Shown: positions 39,763 to 51,038 of the stretch, piece by piece | Position numbering within the stretch: position 1 is the stretch's first letter | Layout of the letters: every line of letters starts with the position of its first letter | Origin: Sphagnum compactum | Taxonomy: Eukaryota; Bryophyta; Sphagnopsida; Sphagnales | Assembly: GCA_965153455.1 (NCBI GenBank) | Contig: OZ234493.1 | Coordinates: forward strand, 24,852,213-24,916,212 | Direction of reading: 5' to 3' | DNA length: 64,000 bases | Program-made: the position numbers and the translations under genes | The notes under the pieces: generated by a model | The model's database searches: none | What the model was told of the DNA's origin: nothing | What the model saw: only the letters and a program-made list of their open reading frames with translations

Positions 39763-39864
39763 ATATGGCGGATTCTGCCAGGTAAGCACATCTTGAGCAT
39801 GGCCGTTGGCGATCTCATTGCATGGTCACCGAGGGCCATGCTTACTTGGCAGAATCTGCCATAT
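39763..39864. ncRNA. Candidate microRNA-like hairpin, 26-bp stem
   Basis: Arm 39763-39788 pairs with arm 39839-39864 over all 26 positions with no bulge: 24 Watson-Crick pairs and two G:U pairs. The loop is 50 bases (39789-39838). Some pairing continues outside (AGCA 39753-39756 with TGCT 39872-39875). Arm length, near-perfect pairing and total size are within the range of plant MIR precursors. One possible 21-mer on the 3' arm would start with U (TTGGCAGAATCTGCC...). It does not match a conserved plant miRNA that I recognise. A small MITE is a serious alternative, given the many foldback elements in this window. Strand and expression cannot be told from sequence. Confidence 0.35.
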
Positions 39865-39966
39865 TTACCGGTGCTTTTGATGTTCAAGGCAGGAGACTTT
39901 TCACACCTGGTCAAGCATATATAGCATAATTATAGAGTTTAAAAAACTGCCTATAAATAAAGCAGC

Positions 39967-39998
39967 GCCTGACTTTTGCCTACATGTGAAAGTCAGGC
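39967..39998. repeat. Small hairpin, 10-bp stem
   Basis: GCCTGACTTT (39967-39976) pairs perfectly with AAAGTCAGGC (39989-39998) across a 12-base loop. It lies about 100 bp after the 26-bp hairpin. Confidence 0.6.
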
Positions 39999-42368
39999 TA
40001 TCACCGCATTACACAATGAAAACAAGGGTGGTTTGGCACACACTGTGGCCTTGCCATTCACATGAAAAAATATCTTAAGGCAAAAGAAGACTTATTATGG
40101 AAACTCAAATATTTCATTATGCAAAAATATAATCTTCAAAAAAATCCTCTAAAAGAAACCAAAATCCTTTAACATATTGTAACTCTGTAACTAATCTCAA
40201 GCCAAAATATCATCTTTCAGAAATCCTCATATAAAAATAGACCTATTACCTAAGGGCCAATATCCCTTAAGCTACTGTACTCTACATTGAATCTAAACAC
40301 AATATCCAAGGCAAGGCCAACAAAGTGGACAACTACATTTTTTTTTCTAATATCTTTGTACATTTTCCGAATCAGCCATGTGTTTTATAATTAAAGTTTT
40401 GTAGGGTTTTGATGAATAATGTAGTCCTGTCTCTAAATAGCTACCTTAGTAGCTAGTCTGGTTCAGCAACTTAGGCGTTTAATAATAATAATAATAATTA
40501 TCATTTGTGTTTGGTAGAACTTTTCTTTTATAATTCGACTTTATATTAAAGAATGAATCTAGTGTGTGGTTGAGAGTTTCTGTCAGAGTTTGGGATGCCC
40601 CAAGCAGGTATTATTTATTATTTTTGGTAATTTCAAAGACTAATAATTAGTGCATAACCAGGCTAGTTATTATTATGGTATTGCACATTGAATTGTTAGT
40701 TCATTACTAAAGATAATATTGAGAAAAAAAATTGAAACTACCAAATCTAACAATCCTATTGGCCTGAAAAAATATTCTTCAGGTCTACACACAAACATTG
40801 AAAATAATGATCCCTTTCTACCATTTCCATTGGTCTTTTAAATTTTAAAGGTCTCACATATGTAGCAAAACTTTATTAGGTACACATTTAACCATTAGTT
40901 CACTTGGGATAACTAAGAAAAAATAAAAATTCAGACCACCAAATTCAGCATTTTCATGTGTGATAATATTTTTTTCTGCACACCTACACACAAGCCTATT
41001 CAACACCCTGTGTACCCATATTGTTAGTACACGAATAATATTATAATTGATAACCCTTGTCTTCTATAGAGACAGGGTTAACAAGAATATATTTCATTAT
41101 GTATTTTCTGGAATTTTTAAAAAAGAATTTCTGTCCCACGAAGAGTGTATGACTTGAATTGGTACACCACTGCTTACTATTCGATTTCATAAATAGCCTT
41201 TAATTGGACTTAAGTCAATCGGCTTATTGGGGCCCATGCCTTGGCCCAAGCCCTTAGGTCAGAAGACAAGCCCTTACCACACACTAAAGACCTGGGAGCA
41301 CTTCCTGAAATGAAATCCTGTAATAAATAAAGCTGACCCAGGCATTACGTGTAATTTTTGCTTTCAGCAGAATATTTGGTGTAATACCCACTTAGCCCCT
41401 AAGTAGTGGGCAAGTGCACTTGATAATCAGCCTGTGATATTAGAGTTATCCGTAAAGTCATGCCCTGTTTGGGCCTGAGTTGCACCCCTCATTTTATGCT
41501 GCATAATTCATCGCCTGCTGGCTGTTATCTGCAAAGTCATGAAATTTGATTAAATAAGGGTATGAAATTCAGAGACTCAGGATTAAATGCATGAGGGTTT
41601 GGGACATTATAGCTAGAGTACACATAGGAGCAAGCAAGAGTGATTCGTTGAAGGCGTTCAGGAAAATAAAAAAAAAGAGAGGGGCGAACTCAGTTCAACA
41701 CCAAATTTGGGGCTAAACTGAGTTTCATACCCTGGTTGAAGCCCAGTGTAGTGTTTTGGCAAGTTTTTTGAAATCTCATCCTATGTGACTTTGAAAGAGG
41801 CAGTTCTGGGAATTTCAGGTCCCACATTCGGCTATGACCTTGTGCGGGGCCCTCATTCCCAGACCGGTCCAGCATCATCGGTCCTTATCTACTTACACTA
41901 AACACAATGCATCACGTAATAATAACATTTTGTGAAGGCAGGTGTTTTGTTTTTTGAAAAGCCCGCCCGCTTTTAAAATCTTTTTTCCCATTGGTATCAC
42001 AGGATTTAAAAAATGAAAAAAATAAAAAAACTGATGGCCATTTTGATGCTGTGTAAATTAAGCCCACTGACCGGGGCTTTACAGAAATTTGGGACTCCCT
42101 TGGCTCCCCTCCCGCCTCAGGGTCCTTAATCCCGGGTCCTACACATTTGATGTAGGGATTTTGGAATCGCCTTGGTGGGATTATCATTCCCTCCCTCCCT
42201 CCCTGTCCCACCCGCCTCTCGACCCGGCGCGGGCACGGGTACTCATCAGAACGGGCACGGAGCAGCACCCGGACAGGCGCAACAGTACACACGCGAGACA
42301 CAAGAGTAACGTTGTTTGTTTGTTTGTCTTGTGTTGTGTGGTTCCGAGAGGGAGAGAAAAGGAGAGAC

Positions 42369-42371
<3 letters not shown>

Positions 42372-42407
<36 letters not shown>
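42372..42407. promoter_or_regulatory. GA microsatellite in the gene A promoter or 5' UTR
   Basis: A run of GA about 18 units long lies roughly 360 bp before the gene A start codon, in a GC-rich stretch (42.1-42.75 kb) unlike the intergenic DNA to its left. GAGA/CT tracts are common around plant transcription starts. Whether this one is transcribed is unknown. A CT tract also follows the first donor site (about 42822-42838), inside intron 1. Confidence 0.5.
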
Positions 42408-42412
<5 letters not shown>

Positions 42413-42765
42413 CGAGCTGAGGGCTTCTGTGCAGGTACCAAACCTGTGTACAAACTTTTACCATTTCTTGGTGTTCGTCTTGTGACCATCTTGTGTAGTT
42501 GGGGTCGTGTTTATTGAGAGTTTTTGTATGGGTCCCGCTGCTTCGGACCTGTAGTAGTTTTTTCCGCCTTCGTCTGTGGCTTTTCTTGGCGTCGAGCGGT
42601 GTCGTCTTTGGAAGTTTCGGAAATCCTTTTTTCCCATCCCTTCCTCCCTCCCACCCGGGTGCCTGCCTCCTGCAGCCCCCCTTACAGAGACGTAAAGCGT
42701 TTCGGCAAGGTCGTAACATGCACGTAGCAGTTCGTGGCTGCACTTGAACAAAAACCCGAGCGATT

Positions 42766-45700
42766 ATGGAGGATTTTTCTGTGTTGCAGGTCCAAGAAGA
42801 GCAGGTAAGTGTGCTGTTCTTCTCTCTCTCTCTCTCTCGGAGTTAAGCTTTCCGTTAGGGTCCTTTTCATCAGTTTGTCCTGATTTTTTCTCCCCGTTCT
42901 GGTTACGGACTCCCTCCTGGTGCTACATTAGGTTCTGTCGAGTCGCAGTGTGTGGACTGCACTGCATGGTCGGTGTTCAGTGTCTTGTGAGTTGCCTCCA
43001 TGTATGTTGTGGAGGAGGAGAAGGAAATGGATTAGGCGTTTATTATTTTCTTGTTTGTCGTTTTAGGCTAGTATAGTCGGGCTTCTTAACATGCTCTGGA
43101 GTTGGAGTCAATTATGGCTTCTTTGTTGCTAAGGTATGGCTGCCTCCAGGCTGGAAAAATACGAGGGTTTCTAAATGCTGCTCGGAGATGCTTATGTTGT
43201 ATACATATAAAGAACTTATATACATGACAGAGTGAGGATCTCAGTCCTGTGATCTTTTCCTGTTTTTGTTTATTATCACCTGCCCATGCGCTCTCTTAGA
43301 AATCATACCATGGGAATGCCTTGGATTTGAATTTGGCTTTTAAATGCCTTCTTAAGTGGGTTAGCTGTTCGAGCCCACATTATATGTAGCAGCAGGAGTT
43401 TCTTGTTACCTTTACTGTCTTGAGCTGCTTTTGTGGTGTTATTTGCTTCTGTTTGCTGAGAGGAGGTGGAGAAGGGTTTTGTTTGGCTTATGACCCTGCA
43501 TTTTATGTTTGTTATGCTGCTAAAACCTTTTTGGACCTTTAAGAAAGGATGGCTCTGGGTCATAACATCCAGCATGCTGGTGTTTACCTCTGCCACACAG
43601 TGTATTGCACTAATGTATGGACATGATTCCAATACTGATGAACCTGCCAGCAGATGTTTTTATTTGCATGACCTTGGTGGTAAGTGCTTCCACTAGATAG
43701 CTGTCACAGAACATATGTGTGGATTTCATTGCAGCTCTTGTATCTCCTGGTCTTGGCTTTTGGCCAGTATGGTGTTCTTAAGGCAGCCGCGTGCTTTTCT
43801 TATACTGTTATTGGTATTGAAAGCAAAGCTTGGAAGTTATGGTAGATTGGGAAGGATCTCTCAGACGTTTTCTCTGTTGGGTGTCCCTGCCTGTACTAGC
43901 AATTTTTGCCAAGATGGAAGTCACACTGCAAGTTTCTTTGTTGCAGGGTGAGGTGACTGAAGTGTTGGAGATGGACCACCAGCTTATCTTCTCATCTACA
44001 ACTTCAGAGGTGGCAACAGCTGCATCAGGGGAGCCGGCAGTGTTGGTTGAACATTCTACACAGCAAGTGGCAATTACAACAGTGAATTACAATCATACTG
44101 GTATGTTCACTTCCAATTGAGTAGGATGAAATGTGTGCTAGGTGGTTCCAATGATTGTCCACTACTCACAGAACTTGGCTTTTCATTTCTGGATGTTTGC
44201 AAACTAATATAGATTTTGTACCACTTTAGACCTCTTTTTTGACAAATGATTCACATGGTTTTGGATTTTGCAGAAAACCATGGAAATGGCAACAGTGCAC
44301 TGGAGGCAAGCCAGGTTGGTTTTCCAGATTGATTTCAAGTTGTCAAGGCAATTTCCTTTCAACTGTCACCTTGATAATGCTGATATTTTCTTTTACATAC
44401 TTTTCTCTATAATGGAAAGTGTGACCATAACATCATGATATTTCAAAAAAATATGCAGGGGGGTCTGACAGAAGTGAGCTATGGAGATGGTGAGGCATTG
44501 ATAGGTCGGTCAGTTGTTAAAAAGTTTTCAAGAAAGAAGTACATTGGTCGCATTGTGGACTATGATCCTAATACAAGGTGGTACAAGGTACTCAGTTACC
44601 CCTCACATCTAGTGCACTTTATGTCTGCCAAAGACAGAAGTGCTTCATAAACCTGGAGATCTTGTTGCAAAAGCCATGTGCAAGCAAACTATTCCTGCAG
44701 CACAGTAATTGTTACAAAAGTTTTAGTCTTCAAAGAGCTAGAAATGTTACCTAATTCTGTTGTCACTGTGTTGCTGTTAAACATATATGGGACAGAATGT
44801 GGTTTCTTTGCCAGAGCTTCATGCTATAGAGACTATCACATTGTTGTGATTCCTTGTTCTCCATGGATGAACCTCAGAGGTTGTAAATTTTACAAGCCTG
44901 TGCAAGTTTGTTCCAGTGAAATGGTGTGATATTTTTGCAGGATTTTGATGTTCAGAATGTTGATAGCCATAGTATCTCTTGGCTTGGCTGTGATTCTGGA
45001 AATCTATAAAAGCTCATTATGGAGTTTGTTATTGTTTCTGTTTGCCATCCAGGTTGTCTATGAAGATGCTGATGAAGAAGAGTTGGAATGGAAAGAGCTC
45101 GAGCCAATTCTTGTACCACTTAATGGTTCTCTTCCAGCTGCTTCTAAAAAGAGATCTCATCCTGCAAGTGTAACTGATGCCAAGGAGAAGAGGTGAGTTT
45201 GGGACATAGCTGCATCTTCATGCTTCTGATATTTTGACTCTCTGGTTTGGTCAAGGTTATGAAGAGTTCATCAATCTTGATTGCTGTAAGCTTGGGATGC
45301 TGTCCACCATCTTTGCTTGCCTGTTGCACTAAATGCTTCATAAGGGTAGTCTGCACAGCTGTACATTTGTAAGCAAGATTCTATGCATGTGGTCAAATTT
45401 TCAGCTGAAGAGCCTGTGGGGCCTTATGGTGGCCTGTCAAGTTACAAGTGATTTATTTGCAAGATTCATTTGAGTTGAGGCATGTCTTTATCAGGCTTGT
45501 CTAGACTACTATGAGCGCTGTCATTGCACTGTCTGATATCCCACACCTTGTTAACAAGAATACATTGTTATGGATTTTGTTCTTGGGCTGTGTAGTACCA
45601 AAGAGAACTATGAGGGTTTTTGTTTTCTGCGGTGATCTCAAAAATCCTCCAACTCATGGTGCAGAAGCTGCTTTTCCAAAGAAAAAGTGGTCGTACTTCA

Positions 45701-47575
45701 AGGCAGAGTTGTGTCATTCCATTTGCAGATCCCTGTGTTGACTGTGCTGTCCTTAGGCCTTCTTCCTTTCTGCTATTTTAAAATCATTTCAATGGTCACA
45801 AAACGGTTGCAAAACTGACAAGTGAAGTCTGCTGTGGTTGCTCTCTCAGTCCAGCTAAAAGGCCACGAGGAAGACCCCCCACGGTGGGCAAAGTTAAGCC
45901 ACCAGCCAAGTTGAAGACACCAAAGAAGATAACGAGGATACCAAAGGCACTGAAGGTGAAGACCAAGGAAGGTAGGTCTCAGAAGCCAGGCAAGACAAAG
46001 ACTCTCCCCTTGAAGAAGTGGCAAAGTCCTGTCAAGGAAGGTAAGCAGAGAGTGGCAGAGGTTTCAGGAACAATCTCAACTGCAAAGAAAACAGGTTCAC
46101 CACAGACTCAGAAAGCAGGGCCCAGAAAAGTCGGTAGACCCAAGAAAGCAGGTACCAGAAATGTTGGTAGACCTAAGAAAGCAGGGCCCCGAAAGGTTGG
46201 TAGACCCAAGAAAGCAGAGTCCATTGAGCCACAATTGAAGAGAACGGTGGGAAGGAAGAGGAAGCTTGACGTAAAAGATGCTGGAGACAGTTCTTCTGAA
46301 ATCAAGCCTTCAACCCGCAGAAGCAGTTTAGTAACAGACCAGGATGTATCAATTTCAGGGGCTAAAGCAGGTGCAAAAGAAGGGGCTAAAGCAGGGGCAT
46401 CACTGATTGGAAGAAAGACAAAGAAGAAGTTTGGAACCAAGTACTTTGGTGGAGAAGTGATTGGATTTGATACAAAGGCAAACTTTTACAAGGTGAGAGC
46501 TATTCATTCTTGGTTTTCTTTTAGACAGGTGAAGTTGTGGCAGTGGCTGAATCTTTCTACAATTGCAAATTTCTAAACTGACTCCTTATCTGGAAAGAAA
46601 ATGGAAGAGAAAAAGAGAGGAGCTGTGCATTAAGATGAAAGGTGTTCCACACATAAACTGAATTTGATTTCTGAGATGTCATAATCTCATCTATTTCATG
46701 CTGAGTGGTTGCCAAATAATGGCAGGGTTTTTTGGGGCTGTTGCAGTGTAGGAGTCATCTAGCAAATTTGTAGTTGGTTGATTTGTCTTGATGTTCCACT
46801 AGACAGTAGTGAATCCTCTAGATGTGATTGTAATGTCAAGAGACTGATATGTAGTAGTGTTTCGAATTTGTTGCTGGAGAATTCTCCAAAGTAGTTGCTT
46901 GTTACTGAGTATTGATGGCTACATGCAGTTTGTTTGTATTTAACTCCCTAACATCAATCTTTTGTGAGTTTATGTTTCTGAATGTACATGAGATGGCAAG
47001 AATTTGTTAAGGAAAAAGTAGCATCTGTATGTGATAGGTCCGATATGAGGATGGCGACGAAGAAGAACTTGAGTTGAAGGAAGTTGAAAGGACATTGGTT
47101 GTAGAAGAACAGCTGGCAGCAGCAAAAACAAGGCGACAAGCATTTAAATCAAATGGCCTGGGATCTCCACTAAAGAAGCAAAAGGTCGTCTCTCCAAAGA
47201 AAGATGCAGGGAAGAGGAAGAGTCCAGCTCAGCCCCAGAGGTATCTGATTACTTTGGCACAATCATGCCCAACATATGTTCTGAATAGACAGAAAGACAT
47301 TTTTTGACATCATGCACCATTGGAATATGTGTCTGTCAGATTGTGACTCTAGAAAAAATCTGTCTCAATCAAGGGTTCCTCTTCAGTTAAAGAGGACCTT
47401 GGTAAATCTGTCTGGTGAAGGTGTAATGTTTCAAAGGAGGTGTCCTGCCTAATTTGTTTATCATGTTCATTTCTCTAGTCTACACCTGTGCGCACCCTTA
47501 TTGTGACTAATTGAAGACTTGTGTTGTAGAAAAGGAGCCATTGCAAGGAGACGTGGCCGCCCACCAACTAGGTAA
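42766..47575 (+). CDS. Double-Tudor (PTM/DIR17-like) AT-hook protein, 8 exons, about 464 aa
   Basis: Probably a nuclear DNA- and chromatin-binding protein. Exons: 42766-42804, 43947-44100, 44274-44314, 44459-44587, 45053-45192, 45850-46492, 47038-47240, 47530-47575. All junctions are GT-AG and the phases match (0,1,0,0,2,0,2). Tudor-like module 1 (about aa 92-141) has GRSVVKKF, then YIGRIVDYD..T.WYK, then VVYEDADEEELEW.EL. Module 2 (about aa 353-402) has IGRKTKKKFGTKYFGGEV, then FYK and VRYEDGDEEELELKE. Both modules are cut by a phase-0 intron straight after YK, which points to an internal duplication. This pattern is that of the Tudor domain of plant PTM/DIR17-type proteins. AT-hooks: KRPRGRPP (aa 171-178), three 11-residue copies of KVGRPKKAGPR type (about 258-290), and RRRGRPPT near the C-terminus. 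The linkers are Lys/Pro-rich. No PHD finger or membrane segment is present, unlike PTM itself. The start is the first ATG in frame with exon 2. The C-terminus is uncertain because splicing at 47571 would change only the last residues. Confidence 0.8.
46118..46216 (+). repeat. 33-bp coding tandem repeat, three copies
   Basis: It encodes three consecutive 11-residue units AG(P/T)R(K/N)VGRPKK within exon 6 of gene A, each carrying a GRPKK AT-hook core. The DNA copies are close to identical, so the array probably arose by recent slippage and may vary in copy number between individuals. Confidence 0.85.
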
Positions 47576-48400
47576 GCTATGTATTGGGACAAGGGTCAAC
47601 ATTCTGGAGACAAGTTTCTGTACTGAAGTGTCCCAGTTGCTCTCTCCTCACAACATGGCTTCACTACCACAGTTTTCAGTGTCGAACTGGGGTAGTATGT
47701 GTTTGCTGTAGTTTATGTTAAGCATCATAGTTCTGTTAGGTGCAACAGGGAGTGGTGGATGTGTTTACATCTTTTTCATAGCTAGATGTGATGCAGTCTC
47801 ACAATGTGGCAAGTTGTATGACCTTCTGTTCATAGCATTCATATCCAGAGGAGCAAGGAGCAAATGACCTTACATTCAACCTTTTGAGTAGTGGAGATGA
47901 GTTGCTTGAGTGGAGATTGTGAATAGGAATGAAGACCATTGGCATGTGTGTCAGGCTGCTCTTTTTCTGAAATTGCATGTGACCTTCAGATTTGGGACTT
48001 GGAATAAAGTGGAAAGACTGGGAGTCTTATATCACAGTCTTACAGTGCAATTTGCAGTTTAATTTGATCAATTGGTTTAGTTACAGTGTCTCTCCAGTAG
48101 ATTTGTATTCTGATGGACAAAAGACTAAGAACCCAGAGTTGCAAGCATTCTTTGGACCTAGGGTTGTTAGCTGTTGGTTCCTTCTTTTATATTTCTCTCA
48201 TTGTGGTCTAGGTGGGGAAGATACTGTCCAACCATGAAAACAGAGGACTGATTTGGAAGAAGCTTCTGCTAATTCTTTGACCTTTTTGTGAAGAAGCCTT
48301 TGGTTAGATATCTTTTGTAAATCCCTGAGATAATAAAATTATTTGAGGTTCATTTTCTGGATTATTGAACACCTTGCATGTTTTCAAACACAATTTATCA
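47576..48400 (+). other. Gene A 3' UTR or last intron
   Basis: AATAAA at 48332-48337 is a possible poly(A) signal about 760 bp after the TAA stop at 47573-47575. If the GT at 47572 is used as a donor instead, this region is an intron ending at about 48401 or 48408. The first acceptor would end the protein with Ser-stop. The second would end it with a short acidic tail, SHEDED. Confidence 0.5.
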
Positions 48401-50280
48401 GGAGCTAGTCATGAAGATGAAGACTGAGATGAAGATAGTGAGAAAGATGATCATAACAGATTTCTCAAGATCAAGTCACCGGGCTGCAATAGCTTCAAGT
48501 GGGCCAGGCTCCTCTGCACTTCTAGCTCCTGTCTGAAATGCTTGTGCAGACACTGAAATTGTTGAGTACTTTGGGTTGGGTCCAGTCAAATTAGCTCAAG
48601 ATGTTCCAAGCTTGTTGCAGTCAAATCAGTTACCAAGTTCTTACTCTGATCATCAATTGAACAGTAAGTTCTGACCACACTCTCAGTCCTGTGCTTTTCA
48701 ATAGCTGACACCTTATGGTTTCTGCGAGATGTTATTATGGTGAATATTCAGAAGTTGATTTATGTTTTGCTGATCAGAGTCCTATAAAGTGATTGCAATT
48801 TCTACAGTGGTTTGCTGGAAATTTCATCAGCTCGATGCTCCAAGTGTCAAGTCAGGCCTGGCATTTGATGGACCTGGCCTTCCATTTTAAAAAGATCTGG
48901 TTGTAGACCTATTAATATGATGACCTGGAAAGTCATGCGGTGTTGTTGCCAATTCTTTGGACCAGGCTCCAACTTGAAGTAGGGGGCGAGGTTATATGTG
49001 GATGATCTGTCCTTGACTCAATTCTTGTCATGTTGGATTTGGATTTTAAGCTGCTGCAAAACTGAACATCTTCAAATTCTTATCATAGAGTTCCTGTGCA
49101 ATCTCATTGACATAAGTAGTGACAGATCTGGAGGCTTATTTTGTATAGGAGAAGAGCCATTTTTGCGTTTTGAGTTGCCGGGGATTAGGGTAGGAGCCTG
49201 AGTTCCCTCACAGGCACCAAGAAACACAGAATGGCTGAGAGACCAGCCCTTCTCATGTGTAAAGATTATGTGTTTTTTTGAAACAGATTATGGATTTTGA
49301 AGTGTAAGATTTCACCCCTTGTGAGGGGATGGATATTTCTAACAAGAAGTCAATAATTTTGAAATAACTACCTCCATTTTATAACTACCTCACTCTTTTT
49401 CTCTCTCAAATTTCAGGTGGAGTTAAAAGGTAGTTACAAAAGAACCAACAACAACGACAACAACAACAACAACGCCAATCGACAGCAATAACGGTTGCAA
49501 AGTGCTATAACAACCCCCTTTTGCAAACTTTACCTTTCACATGCCTCATGTCCATTCCCACTACCACTGTCTGCTCTGCTCTGCTCTGCTCTGCTCTACA
49601 CTCTTGGAACAATATTATACGGACCTGCTGCTTCTTCTGCAGCACTTTTGTATCATCACGCTGTTTCTAACAACACAAGAATTGCTGGTAACAAAATTAA
49701 CATGCTGTGTGGATGTCCTACTACTTCCCCATCTTGAGTACAATAATAATATTCTTGCTGCTGCAGACTTGGTATCATCACAAAGCTTTTTGTTCTTTTG
49801 CTGCTGCAACAACTGAAGAAGAAAATTTGCTCGTGGTGATGATGATGATGATCATCATTACTATGCATTGCTCTGGATTTTGTTTCTGTTTTGTTGAGTA
49901 TAATATACCTGCTGCTGCACTTGTATCAGCACTCTAATTGTTAGAACTTTGGTGTAACAACAAAAACAAGAGAAAAAAAAAACAACAACAGAGGAAGAAT
50001 TGATGCTACCAGTGATCTGAAACATGCATGCTCTGAAAAACATTTATTACAGTTTTTTTAGTGAGTACATTTGTGTTATGCCACAAAAATCATTGCAGCA
50101 ATTAATTTGATGGCCCAAAGATCCTGGTGCTTTCATGCATGCGTTTGTTGTGCACTTTGCATTCAAGAATGAAAATTGTGATCCGTGGTGCAAGAATGTT
50201 TTCCTGGAGTGTGTGGAGTATGTCGATGGAAAGGGAAGGTGAGATTGAGAATGGTGATGATATGAGAAAAGTGTAAGATC
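48401..50280. other. Spacer between genes A and B, no gene seen
   Basis: 48.4-49.3 kb has gene-like base composition but every frame is broken, so it may be a gene A UTR. From 49.4 kb there are simple repeats: CAA tracts (49443-49475), a TCTGC pentanucleotide array (about 49567-49597) and ATG/GAT and CAA tracts near 49840 and 49980. No coding exon could be supported. Confidence 0.5.
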
Positions 50281-50289
50281 GTGAGCTGT

Positions 50290-50560
50290 GAATTCGGAGG
50301 ATGCGGTCAGAATGAAGAGGAGGACATCAGTAGAGGATGCGACCATAACAAACAGGGAATCGGAGAATGATGTGACAATGGAGAAGAGGACATCAGACCT
50401 GCGACAATTAACAGGGAATCGGAGGATGATTTGGCAATGCAGAAGAGGACATCAGTCAAGGATGCGACGATCATGAACATGACATCGGAGGATGATGTGA
50501 CAACAATGAAGAAGAAGACGAAGACAGTAGTCACTGTAGCAATTGAAAGCTCATTAACAG
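50290..50560. repeat. Minisatellite of about 60-66 bp, four diverged units
   Basis: The phrase AGGACATCAG recurs at 50321, 50387 and 50446. A weaker fourth unit starts near 50507. Each unit carries GGAGGATG and AATGAAGAAG-like parts. Plus-strand frames stay open through parts of it and encode repeats of the RTSVEDATI type. It lies about 500 bp upstream of gene B, so it could be UTR or an unassigned upstream exon. Confidence 0.65.
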
Positions 50561-51038
50561 ATTTAAAGTCGCGGAGGACATTAATATCAGCGGCGGCGGC
50601 GGCGTCTCCATGTAGCGAGGGAGCTGCGATCGTCAGGAAGCGAAGAAGTGGGACGGGTTCATTCGAGGACTGCCTTTCACAACGCATGCTGGAGTATAAA
50701 ACCCTGCGGCAACAAAAAATCGCCAATGCATGTGCCTTTTGCTTGCACCAGTGCCATGAATCTCCTTCTACTCTCCAGACTTGCTATGCCAAAACTAGCA
50801 CCCCTCCCTCACACAGGCTACATCTACATGTCCCACCTCATTCAAACCGCAAACTCTCTTTGTCTCTTGATCACTACACTCACAGATAAGAGACTTTCCT
50901 AGCTCAGAGTAATCAATCATGTAGAGACAAAACAGGTTTCGATTCATAAGAAGACTTGAAGAAGAAGAAGAAGAAGAAGAAGAGGCTCGGATGAAAGAAA
51001 GTGGTGTGTCTTTGTGACAGATAGTCGCGAGAGTGAAG

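Larger units (their letters stand above)
36972..42000. other. Mixed-composition intergenic block, no gene seen
   Basis: GC content is visibly higher than in 1-36.9 kb and varies locally. No open frame has a credible domain or splice structure. It holds hairpins at 37253-37279, 39763-39864 and 39967-39998, a copy of the dispersed repeat at about 37677-37805, the duplicated palindrome GTAGGTACCTA at 38282 and 38301, and an AAT microsatellite at about 40479-40497. Promoter elements of gene A may lie at its right edge, but I cannot place them. Confidence 0.5.

Noticed and set aside
42089-42751. Overlapping open frames on both strands around the GA microsatellite
   Set aside because: They are low-complexity translations of the repeat and GC-rich flanks, open on both strands at once, with no domain or splice link to gene A.
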